Below are positions 44,758-56,200 of a DNA stretch of 64,000 nt, piece after piece. Position numbers and translations under genes: made by a program. The notes under the pieces were generated by a model, which did no database searches, was not told where the DNA came from, and worked only from the letters and a program-made list of their open reading frames with translations. Origin of the DNA: Zygnema cylindricum (Eukaryota > Streptophyta > Zygnematophyceae > Zygnematales > Zygnemataceae); assembly GCA_037447655.1 (NCBI GenBank), contig JBBHKE010002830.1:169713-233712 (forward strand), in the 5' to 3' direction. How positions within the stretch are numbered: the first letter of the stretch is position 1; each line of letters starts with the position of its first letter.

Positions 44758-47700
44758 AGGTCACTGTCATGATCAATTCCCTTTAATATTGCTCGCGTGG
44801 ACACTTAGGTTTACACGCGGCTGCAACGGGGGAAATCGATTTTGTTTCCCGTTACCGTTATTAGTTTTTACATATGACAGGCGAAACGGAGGGCTCTCCA
44901 TTTCGATAGCGAAACACCCTTAAATTCTGTAATAATATTGTACATTATTGTCCTTTTTCGAGGAAACCCTAAAGGTCTCACATACAATACCAGTAGTTCG
45001 TATCTCTTCCTTTGTCGTTACTACTGAGGTCAGCCATGGCTGCCATCAGAGAAAGTTCCTCGCTTTTACGACTTCTCTATCCTTTGCGACCCTTTTCGCT
45101 GCGACCTTCAACCTTTGTGCGACGATTTGCAGGGGAAGCAACGATCGGAAAGGGAGAGGTTGGGATTGTTTCTGGAGTGCCTTCTGAGCATTTGAACAGG
45201 AAGGTGAGTAAGAAAAGGAAAGAGTGAAACAGTATGAAGAGTAATACTGTGAGGGGGAGAAAGGGAAGATCAAAGGAGATAAAGTGCAGCATAGGGAAAG
45301 AAGAAATCCAGAAAGTATAAATGTGGAGCGATGAGGAGGAGGAGGAGAAAGGAAAAGAAGGAGAAAAGGAAATAGGAAATGAAAAGGGAAAGAAGGGACT
45401 TATATCGATTAGATAGACACATGGAGGTAAAGACGAGGTGGACGTATATAAGTTTCCGAAGTGAAATTGATGAATGGGGATGGGGAGGGAAAGGGGGAGA
45501 AACGGAAAAGGTTAATTCGTAATTAGGAAGAAGATGAAGGTAGTAGGGGAGAAATTAAAAATATGTATTCAGAGCACATATGGAGAAGAGAAAGAAGACA
45601 GGGGGGATGAACTGAGACCAAGGCAGATACCTTTCTATAATATTTGCATGTTTTTTTTTCCCTAGCTTTCGTTTTTTCGTTTGCCACATATTGTTGATAT
45701 TCAGAAGAAAATTTTGTTGTTTTTGAACCGTTTGTTTGTGTATGATCATTTTTTTAGGTGATATCCCTGCGCCTTCCTTTTTCTCCTTTTCTTCTCTTAG
45801 TTTTTTTTTTGTCTGTGTTTTCTTATCACCATGGTCGAGTATTTACCGGATGACTTCTATGCTTGACTTCTGTCACTTTTGGCCTTCAACCCCTGGTAGA
45901 AATTCCAGTAGTAATGGAAGCTGTTTTTGATCAATGTGTTCCTGCTCTTGGCTATTATGGAGATTGCAGCCTGCTTGATATTAGTGCTCTCATCTTGCAA
46001 TGTTGACACTCTGTTTTGCATTTATGATTGTCTTTCGCTTTTAATTTGACTTACTAGTTCGAAAACATTTGCGGCATAGGTGGTGGTTTGTGGCACTTTT
46101 CTAGGGTTTTCTGGTGTCAAGTTTCCTCTTTTCTGGGAATTAAAATAATTTTAGGTTTGCACATTGCTATGTTGTTAATCCTACTGTGTTTGGATGGCCG
46201 TTGTATCTATCTATTGTCTATCACAATAACTAAAAAATCCAATACTGGTGTTGTGCACTGTAGCATTTATTGCCGTTGGATTTTATTGTACATCGTTCAC
46301 ATTGATGAGAATTTTTCGCTCTATTATCTCTATTGTTAATACTGCAGGTTTCTGTAACCCTAGTCATTTTGTTCTGCACTAATGTTAGTGAACATATTTG
46401 ATTTCTTTGCACAGGTCTATATCTACAGCCCAGCACGAACAGCTAGCCAACAAGGGGGCAGCAAAACACATCATTGGAAAATTCGCTTCGATTCCGTGCA
46501 GAAGTGAGCTGCATTTTTATCTTTCTTTTGTTTTCTGCCAAGTTTTTTAATTTAATTTGGCAGTAGATCTTCCCAATAGTGTTCTTGATGATGTATGTGA
46601 TTCTTAAGTTCCATACGCCACGGTTGTGGTTGTAAAAAGTCGAATTTCATTCGGCGAGCATATCGTCCCACCATACTATTGGTACTGTTTGAATCTTAAT
46701 GAAAGGCAGCAGTTTTGTCCGTCAAAGTTCGGAAAACTTGAATGATTGTTCATGAAATTCATAGAGGTGGTATCTACCTTGCGGTACTTTTTAACTGTCC
46801 AGATTTTTGAATATGGCAATAGTTTTGGGACAGCTATGTGGCATAATTTTTATTTTTTTTCTTCGTTTGCTTCTCTTCCTAACTTATTTATTTCCACTTT
46901 CTCCCTTCACACATTTTTTTTCTGTTCTTACCTTCACAGCTCAATTTGATCCTCAATGTTTTTCAGCTATAGCTGATTTTTCAGGACAGTTTCTCCTTAA
47001 GTTACAGAGCAAATACTGGCTGCATTGTCCCGCCTAATCATCCATTTCTATCATTTTTTTATCACTTTTTTTCACACACTTTTTTAAACGTCAAAAACTG
47101 TTAACCTTTATGTTTTTGTTCATCAGCATAGAGGTGTTTTCAGGGGCACCTAAAATACCCGAGAAAATGTTTTTGGATTGTTGTATTCAATGTCTGACTC
47201 TGCTGCCGAATATGAGAGAATTATGAACTTTTACCTTCACCAAATATTCCTGAATTGAGAATACTCTTTGACTGGTGGTTGTTTTGTGTGAAGTAATGAA
47301 AAGACTTGACATGTTTGAGGTCTTGTGAAGCTCATCTGTTCAGAAGCGCATTTATTTTGATGCTGGTTCCGAACCTAGCACTTTCAATTGAATGTCCTGT
47401 TGTTATTATTTTTAAAATGTACTACAGTTTTTCTGTTATGCATTTATAACATCTTTAAGATGCTGTATAATGTACACGCCCACGTTTATTATATCCTATG
47501 TTGTATACGCGCCTGTTTCTTGCAGGTGGGAGAATCCTCTGATGGGGTGGACTTCTACTGCTGACCCTCTTGCACATGTGGGCGATTCTGGACTTGTCTT
47601 TAACTCGAAAGAAGCTGCGACAGATTTCGCCGCCAGGCATGGGTGGGAATTTACAGTGAGTACACTGCCCGTTGATATTATAGTAAAGGAATTATTAGTT

Positions 47701-50024
47701 TAAATGCAAAATTAGTGTAATTCTAATTTGGTATAATAGGAGGACGTGGCCGTTCGGAGTCCACTTGCTGAAACATTGTTATTCTGCTAGTGTTGTGTTG
47801 TGTTAGTGTTCACGATTGAATTAGGGTTATTATGTTTCTTTGAAAACCCGTTTCGGAGGATCTGAAGTTTTTTTCTTCTTTAGAGTTTCATGAGGATATT
47901 TCAGCTGTTTCACATATCCTATTGAATTGTTCCTCATTTTTTCTCTGTTGGTGGCGAGCAGGTTCTGGAACCAAAGGAAATGATTAAGAAGGTTAGTGCC
48001 CTGACTGTCTCGACTTTTCTTGTAGCTTTGGTTATCCCAATTTAAGCTGTTTTGTGTGTTTTGGTGAAAATTGTATGGTCAAAGCAATTTACAAAAGAGA
48101 CGACTGACCGGAGCCTAATAGTCCAAAACATGATTTGTGGAAAAGACCTGATCTGAGATAATTGTATCTGTGATTGGCATTGACACACATTTTAAGAACA
48201 ACCACTGTAGTTGTGATACTTTATGCAATTACCAAATTGGTTTTGGAATTTATCGACTTTCAACAGCCATCTTCATAGTCTGGAGAAGTCCACGGGTTAC
48301 ATTTTTAACTTGGTGAACTAATTTCATTTTTGCAAGCTCTGCCTTGGTCAAATTTTGGCGGGTTTTCTGCCAATTAAGTTTTGATTTAGACTTGTCTTGC
48401 ACTAAACCCTAATTTTATTGCAAATGTGGTTTTTGTTTCTGGTTTTGGTTTTGGTTTTGGTTTTGTGCTGGTGTTGGAATGGCAATTTGTGGGACGGATG
48501 GGACAGCCTAAGGCGTATGCAGACAACTTCAAGTGGAAAGGACCTGCCCCAGCAACGGAAGAGTAGAGCAAGTAGAGACTATTGGGAGTATGTAAATGTT
48601 TTTTCGATCGAAAGAGATGTCTTAAGAGTGACAGCAGGTTCGTCAAAATCGATCCCCACCTGTTGCTCTGAGCGGACTGTCCAGATTTTTGTATCGGAGT
48701 CGTCGAACTTACGAACTAGTAGGTAGTCAAAAGAGGATGCTAGTTTCAAGCCTTTGGGAACCAAAGAGTAGGGTGGCCATAATATGGTGTGTCCTCCATG
48801 GTAAGCAGCACAAATAAAGATAGGTGTGAGGCTGAAGATAGGACGTTGTTGTGGTTGTTAAAAAAGGGCCCAATTAAGATCATATTCTTTTACTTCGTGT
48901 CAATTCTGAAGTTATTCCACTTAATGATCGTAGATCGTTTGGATCTTACGGGATCTTCTGTAGATAGAAAAGAAGCACTTTGAGGTCTGTAAGGATTGCC
49001 AATTTGAAATATGAAGGAATTGTGTTCTGTGCAGGTCCTCTCTCGACCATTTAGTTTCCCCTATGAACACTCGATTTTTTTTTTTTTTTTTCATTTTTGA
49101 ATTTCTCAGGAGCTTCTGTTTTTTTTTCAGTCCAAGAATTGTTTTTTTTATTTTTGATGCTTAAGGTTGACACAATTTTTTCATACGACGAGTGAAATGG
49201 ACACTGCATGCAGTGCATCAGTTCTAGTTCTTAGGAAATACTGTATTCTGCCTACATCTTGCTTTTATCTTATCAAGTGCTTCAGAATAAATTTGAAAAG
49301 GAGAACGGAGATGGTGAATCCCCAACCCGATACGTAAACATAAAAGGCAAGGATTCTTCATAGAGTCAAAGACTCACCTGCGTGGATCCTGAATACTGGG
49401 AAGTAAAATCATTGGAATTTCACAAAAGATATTGGATACTGGTACCACTCGTTCCAGGGCAAGGTTATGATGTATAGTGGGTGAGTGATTCCATGTAAAG
49501 CAATAAGACGATTTAAGGAAAAAGTAGGTCGCTTTCACTCTGGCAGTCTTGTCACCTGTGGTATTTAAACTGTTATCCTTTCAAGCATCAGACTGATAAT
49601 GTAAGATCTATCGTTTAAGCATGTGCGTATACTAGGTTGCCAACTAAAACCTGATATATTTTTGCCAATTTTGTTTACATGGTTACGTATGGCTGTGATT
49701 TCCTTGCTTATCGGGTTCGTTTTATTTTCGGGAATTATTGTTGTTTTGGGTTTTTTTAGTGATTTTCGGCAATATTGCTGTTTCAGAAACCAACGCCAAT
49801 GTCCGACATGCTGATGTTTTTAGTTTCGGAAAATGGAGGCGATATGGCGATGCTAGATTTGTCTTTCTGATCTGAAATCGGCGATTCATCAATTTTGCAG
49901 AGAATGTCATGTGCGCAAAACCTACACCCGAGTAAATTTTCAGCAAAGGCCGCCCTTCGGTGTTATTAGCCGGTCTGGTCCATCGAATTTTAGCTTTCCG
50001 CTATCTACCAATTACATGCGCGCA
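44758..50024. repeat. NDUFS4-containing tandem duplication, copy 2
   Basis: Second copy of 38398-43957, offset 6360 bp at the left and 6394 bp after the 34-bp indel. It lacks the MITE and ends at the same ACATGCGCGC, after which sequences differ. Confidence 0.92.
45036..48566 (+). CDS. NDUFS4: NADH dehydrogenase (ubiquinone) iron-sulfur protein 4, mitochondrial (copy 2)
   Basis: Exons: 45036-45203, 46415-46503, 47526-47655, 47962-47991 and 48507-48566. It encodes the same 158-residue protein as copy 1, with no difference that I could find in the exons or at splice sites. Its upstream duplicated sequence is only about 280 bp long before the boundary at 44758; beyond that is a hAT-like element instead of the flank of copy 1. 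If the promoter extends farther upstream, the two copies may differ in expression. Confidence 0.94.
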
Positions 50025-50207
50025 CGATATCGATATGCCAGTGTGGCCGATCTTTTCTGATATCGATATTTTGCCGATGTGTGTGATGGATGTATTCTCG
50101 TTCGGAAACAGTTTTACGACACCAGGAGCAAAAACTATGCGCGTACAACAGCATCAACAGGCTCGTTGTTTACCTGCGATTTGCCATAGTTCGTATGTCG
50201 GACTATG

Positions 50208-50636
50208 ACATATATCGCACTAAAAACAGCTATCGAAAAATTCACATTTGTTGTATCGTAACCAGAGGTCACTATAGTCAAAATTTCAACAATCCGAATC
50301 CGACATTTTTTTTTTTTTAACGGGGCTTACCCGGGCGTACCCGATTTTTTTTTTTTTTTTTGAATCAGCCGGCCGAATCTGGCCGGCCCCCAAAATTTGG
50401 CACACGAATCCGTTCCGGATCTGACGCGGCCGTCCGGGTATGGATCTGGTACGGATTCGGGTACCCGATTGTGACCTCTGATCCGTAACATCAACTCGCT
50501 AATTTCGCGTGTTATCGGTCCGATTGGGGGTTCTGAATATCAATAGACTTCTAATATGTACTTTTTCTGGGGGGTTTTCATAATCGATTTAGGGTTTTTT
50601 AGGGTACCTACACGGTAAGTCGAGCTACGGAGAAAT
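50208..50636. repeat. Direct repeat, copy 1 (about 430 bp, partner 51259-51674)
   Basis: Sequence from GACATATATCGCACT to GTAAGTCGAGCTAC recurs about 1.05 kb downstream with few differences. It contains the hAT-like element at 50263-50480. Both copies share the same element and flanks, so the block was duplicated after insertion. Confidence 0.85.
50263..50480. mobile_element. Small hAT-like element (CAGAGGTCAC ends)
   Basis: CAGAGGTCAC and GTGACCTCTG are perfect inverted ends. The flanks ATCGTAAC (50255-50262) and ATCCGTAAC (50481-50489) match as an 8-bp duplication with one inserted base. The interior has GGCCGGC palindromes and T-runs, with no coding frame. Confidence 0.75.
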
Positions 50637-51258
50637 GATATACTTGAAGTTTGTACGGCAAAATAAAATGGATATCATATTCACTAAATAAACATAGTCA
50701 CATAGCAAATATGTTTAATCACTTAACAATAATTAAACAATAATGACTTACCATAGACTCTTACACTGAGCTTTTATTTTAAAGGAACTAAGCTTTTATT
50801 TTAAAGGAGGAGAGGCGCAGTGTGAGCTTTTTTTTTAAAGGAGGAGAGGCGCTACGTGCAGGGAGTGGGAAAAAGATATTTTTTTTTTCATACAATTTTT
50901 TTTTTTTAACATTACATGTTCTCTTATGTGATTGGTCCTTTAGTTTTTTCATAAGTTTGCGAGAGAATAATATCTTGTACGGTTCACGTCCGTGCGCTTC
51001 GTTTCGTAATTCTTCAAAAACGAAAAAGTGCATTCCGAACATGATGTCCGATGGCGGACGGCAGTTGCTGTTCGGTATTCGCAGCTGTCAATTTTTGACG
51101 CTTAAAACTATATTTTTTTTCCGCCGCTACGCTCCAAAACGGTCGAAACCGACCGTCCCAACCGTCACCGCCGCGTATTTTGTCATTTTATGAAATTTGG
51201 CGTACGGAACCCAAAATTTATGACATCGTTTTCCCATTTCAAGTGTGAACCACGCATA

Positions 51259-51674
51259 TGACATATATCGCACTATAAAACAGCTATCAAAAAATTCACA
51301 TTTGTTGTATCGTAACCAGAGGTCACTAAAGTCAAAATTTCAACAATCCGAATCCGACATTTTTTTTTTTAACGGAGATTACCCGGGCGTACCCGATTTT
51401 TTTTTTTGAATCAGCCGGCCGAATCTGGCCGGCCCCCAAAATTTGGCACACGAATCCGTTCCGGATCTGACGCGGCCGTCCGGGTATGGATCTGGTACGG
51501 ATTCGGGTACCCGATTGTGACCTCTGATCCGTAACATCAACTCGCTAATTTCGCGTGTTATCGGTCCGATTGGGGGTTCTGAATATCAATAGACTTCTAA
51601 TATGTACTTTTTCTGGGGGGTTTTCATAATCGATTTAGGGTTTTTTAGGGTACCTACACGGTAAGTCGAGCTAC
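51259..51674. repeat. Direct repeat, copy 2
   Basis: Partner of 50208-50636, including a second copy of the hAT-like element. Confidence 0.85.
51317..51525. mobile_element. Small hAT-like element, second copy
   Basis: It has the same ends and flanks as 50263-50480, with shorter T-runs. Confidence 0.75.
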
Positions 51675-52394
51675 CGATAATTGCAATATGTTAATATCCG
51701 GATATTAACGGTATGTGCTCACCATCCGTACATTCTGCAAAGTTTGTGCAATCCACATTCCGTAACAATTTTATATTTCGTACAAAAGCAAGTTCCAAAA
51801 ATTCTGTACGTAAAAGTTTTGTTAGAAGACGACAAAGCCAGTTGTTTACTTTCCTGTCTGTATGTGATGGAAAACTTGCTCGCTCTCAGGCAGTTTGACA
51901 CGTGGTATTTTTTTGCAAGTCATATTGTATCTTGTACATTTGGCACCTTCTCCAGAAGAGATTCAAAACATTGCCGGTTTTTCTGACACGTGCCTTTGTT
52001 GTCGTTCCAGACTGTGAGATTTAGCGAGTTTTGTCCTCCACGTGGATGGACGGCGATGCTGTGCTCGGCACTTTCTGCGGAAATCATGACTTTTTTCACA
52101 AATATCCTGAGTATACGGCTCACCTTCAATTAGCATCGTGACAATGCAACAGAATTCTGACCGCCGTAACCGTGAGGATACGCAGTAAAAGCTGCACGGT
52201 AATGCTGAAACTAAGCAAAGACGTCTCCAAACAGAATAAACTGCGGTGACAGAAATATAGCACACCTGGAAAACGACAGAACTGTCAAAAGAACGACGCA
52301 GAATCTGTCCAACAAAAACATGAATCCCCTTTGTTCCATGTCACTTCATGCTGTTATTTCGAAATACTACAAAACTATCTCCGTGATATTTTAG

Positions 52395-52531
52395 GTTTCT
52401 GCTTTGCGTAAGCGCAGGCGGTCTAACCAGTCAATAGTAATCACCAATTTGAATCGTACTCGGGTTCTCTGCGCCCACAAGGTGCAGGCGCTGCTCAAAA
52501 AGTTCCAAGAAGGCCATTTCGCGCAATGCAG
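52395..52531 (+). CDS. Candidate upstream exon of the pullulanase gene
   Basis: Between a TATTTTAG acceptor and a GCAATGCAG/GTGCG donor lies a basic open stretch (ALRKRRRSNQS, then KVQALLKKFQEG). It could be part of the transit-peptide region. However, its 3' phase does not fit the exon at 53278; an internal donor at 52481 (CACAAG/GTGCAG) would fit. No start codon is found in frame, so the assignment is weak. Confidence 0.3.
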
Positions 52532-53277
52532 GTGCGAATTAACCCCCTATTTTCTTTTTTTATGTATCCTTGCACATGTATGGTTTCTGAACACCTATTG
52601 TCCAAGTATTAGCAGAAGTGAAGACTTTGGCTGTGAAAGGTACGTCAGGATCTCAGCTAGAATGAAAGTGATTTGAACTCGACGTGTCATTTGTGCTCTT
52701 TACCCATTGCATTGAATTAATGTGCGAAAAATTAAGAAATATTCCTCAAGTTTGTTAATTATAATACCGTGTTTGTTTACTTGTGAAAGAGAGGCTGATG
52801 TGAGGCTGCGTGATTTGCTATGAAAATGTAAGTGTGTTTTTGTAGACTTGTAATCACCAGCCACTTTTGATTTACAGCATTATTATTGCAAAACGTTACT
52901 TTTTGCAATGAACAAATCAGCTCAGAAATTTAGAAATGGCAATAAACATTTTTATTGTTATTTATCTCAGGTGATGACCATAGAAATGAAATGAACTACA
53001 CTATGAAATGAACTGTCAGTCCTAAAAATGCATACACCACCGCTTATTTGGTTATCGAATACCTGCATGTTCGAGGAAAATATAGGGGATTGATACATGC
53101 AACGTTTACCCACGTTACCTTGAGGACAAGGACAACTCGTGCAGTGGAATATGCAATTTGTACACATTTCAGTATGAGCATGATTTGCAGCGTTCTTTTC
53201 CAAGTGATGTCTTTCATACAATGTGCATTTCCAAAATTCACCTCATTACATGGATTCGATGCCGCTGATATTTGCAG

Positions 53278-56200
53278 ACTATGCAGGCGAACCTTGCAAA
53301 CAAGGTCCTGGGACTTCAAACTGTACATCTAGGAGGACAGTGTCTGCAAATTCCTGCTACTGGAATCTTGTCTGTGGAAAGGGAGGCTGCGGGAGGGCAA
53401 GCACGCATGCCGCCTGCCTCAGCAGGAGTGCCTTTTAATTATGGAAGCTTTGCAGGAGAGAAAGTTTACTGGGAAAGCATGAATGGATGGACTTCATCCA
53501 GTACTCTGACCAGTAAAGTCAGCATCAGAGCTGAGATAGCACAGTCTGACAGCCCAGTGAAAGTTAACATTGAAATTCCGACAGGCAAACAGACAGTCCT
53601 TCGGTATCACAGGTGAAATACTTGTCAGATGCTTTTTATCGATTTTTTTCTTCCTCCGAGTACACGGCAGCAGATTCTTTATCTCACTGCTCCAGGAGCA
53701 GTTATGTTTCCTGCACATTCTTTGCACTAGGATCAGCTGCTCAAATGGTGTCTTAATGAGTCTCCGTAATAATTACATTAATTATAAATCATAATTTTGA
53801 TTACTGTCTTAATCTGCGTAGGTTCTTGCAATTTTAGTGAGAGTTTGCCGAGAAGAAAAGAAGATAAGGGAGTGGGCTCATTGTCAATGGACATAATAGA
53901 TTGCCCTTTACATTACATTGGCTTGTTACAAAAGCATTGAAGTTGTCAAGCGAGCAGCTCCATGTGGCCACCTTGAGCTCATTAACCTTTAATTCCCTAG
54001 TTTGACTTTAAGGTAGCGAATTAGATATTGAGATACGCTGCCAGGAACATGTGAAGCGCAGAAAGAGGCATTTTCTAAACATGACCATGGCATTCAAATA
54101 TGTACAGGCCAGATGGAGATTATAAAGGATGGGGTCTTCATGTTTGGGGTGACTCAATGGTCAAGACAAGTTGGGATGAGGCCCTCATACCTGCTGGAGA
54201 GGACACTTACGGTGTTTTTTGGAATATCTCTGCTACTCCAGGCGGAAAGACTATCAATTTTCTTGTGCACAAGGGAGATTGGAAGGTTAGACTTCTCTCT
54301 ATTTAAGAGAACGCGAACTGGAATAACTGATGTTTGAGAGACGTGGGCTTGGAACGAATCACATTGACGTTTTGTTTTTTTCCCTAAGCTTTGACCTTCC
54401 GGATATTGCTTTTTCTGTTTCCCACCTTTTGCTCTTATGATTCAAAGTGTATCTGTTCGGATAAAGAAAATTATTATGGGTGAATTCCATTGTTTGTTGT
54501 GTTGGGCTATTTTAGGAATATGGTCTAAGTTGATTAAAATTATCATGAATTATTCCTGTAAAGTAAGTAAATGAAATCTAGTTGAAATATCTATATAGAA
54601 AGAAGTAAGATTTTATGAATAATTATGAGTGACAATATATGAATAACGGTGATGTGAAATGTGTCGAAGCTTAATGGTAAAAATCGAGTCCATTAATGTT
54701 TTAGTGGAGGCAAATTTTTATGTGTCACGGAGTCAGGTATTTCCCTAGCGATAAGGAGTGTGTATTTAAATGGAACTTTATACAAGGGAATAAATATTAA
54801 CGATATTAACACGAAAAATGTGAATGAAAATGTTCAGCTCATGTTTAAATCAAATATTGCTGAAAGTATTCCTAAAGTTTAATTCTACGATCAAAATAGG
54901 CTCCTAATGATATTTTTGATAAAATGCCTCCACGAAATATGAAGCTATCATTTTATAAGTCAATGTAGCCTGGACAAGATCTCATCGTAGCAGATCATGC
55001 AAGTTGGCAAAAAGACGTGGATTTTGGACAAGGAATAATCTGTAACTGCACGAATGAAGCCTTTTGAATTCTTGTCAGAAGTGCAGAATAGTTTTCACAA
55101 TGCGATGAATAAGATTGAATTTACACATCTGATATTGCTAAAACCTTTGATAGACACACCAATGAAATCTGTATCACTTCTTAGTTGTTCCTACACCCTT
55201 CCCCTTTCCCTCCTACGCTCTTCCCCCCCCCCCCCTCACATCTCCTAGCAGCCTTGGAGGTTGCCTGGGCTATTTACTTTCGCTCAACATTCCAAGAAAC
55301 GTGGCATGGGGGCGTCTGGACCCAATTCATTTTCTGATATTCACCTGGTTTTGAGTTGTCCAGGATTGCTCTGGAGCTTTGGATGTCGATGAAATCTCGG
55401 CAGCCTGGTTGGTTTCGGAAAGATCGACTATATTTGTGGAAGAGCCAAATGTTGCCGATTTACCTCAGGTGACCCATAAGCATGCGCGTATGATGAAGTT
55501 ATAGCTGTTTATACTTATCCAGTTAGTGCAGATGATTTAGCCTGAAATTGATTGTATCCTGTTTATCTTGGGTGTCTGCTTTGTCTTTCTGGGTGGAAGA
55601 GAAGCAGGAAGAAATTTATGAATTGGTAAGCTAAGTTGACGGCATTTTTGGTGCCGGATATGTCTAGTCTATTATGTTAGAACATAGGCTTAAATTTAGA
55701 TGTTTCAAAAGGCCAATATCCTTTCAGAATGTGTGCTTAACATAACTCCGACCAAATATCTGTCGTCTGAAGGCCGATTAGGCTATTGCCTCATCTTAAT
55801 GTGCATGTGCATTTGGAACTAGTCTTTTGGTGGTCACCGTATTCATCAACTTTTAGGGTTGTATACAGGGACGACCCATTGAAACAAAGAAATACAACAT
55901 GCGTCAGTGTGATTTCCTGCATTGAAACAATCATGCAGTTCAAGGTTTTTTGAGTAATGACTGAAAAGCATAATAAATTCTTCTTTGTGAATATTGATGG
56001 CCAGGGAAACCTAGATCTTGCGAAAGCTCTCTGGGTTTCAGCTGATACAGTAGCGTGGGATGTGGATGTTGCAAATGGTACCTATACTCTGTACACAAGC
56101 AAAATGGCTTCCCTGGCGATCACAGGCTCAGGAGTGGAAGGTAAGCATAAACTGATAGTCGGGATCGTCCAAATACAAGCCACTATTGCTGACATTGTTT

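Larger units (their letters stand above)
50025..52394. other. Transposon-rich spacer between NDUFS4 copy 2 and pullulanase
   Basis: Apart from the elements listed separately, it holds ATCGATAT-rich sequence (50024-50075), three short direct repeats of AGCTTTTATTTTAAAGGA type (50769-50842), and unidentified DNA at 51675-52394 where the pullulanase first exon and promoter should lie. Confidence 0.5.

Noticed and set aside
52967-53332. Cysteine-rich frames near the pullulanase 5' end
   Set aside because: No family pattern, and the frame that continues in phase into the CBM41 exon is a different one.
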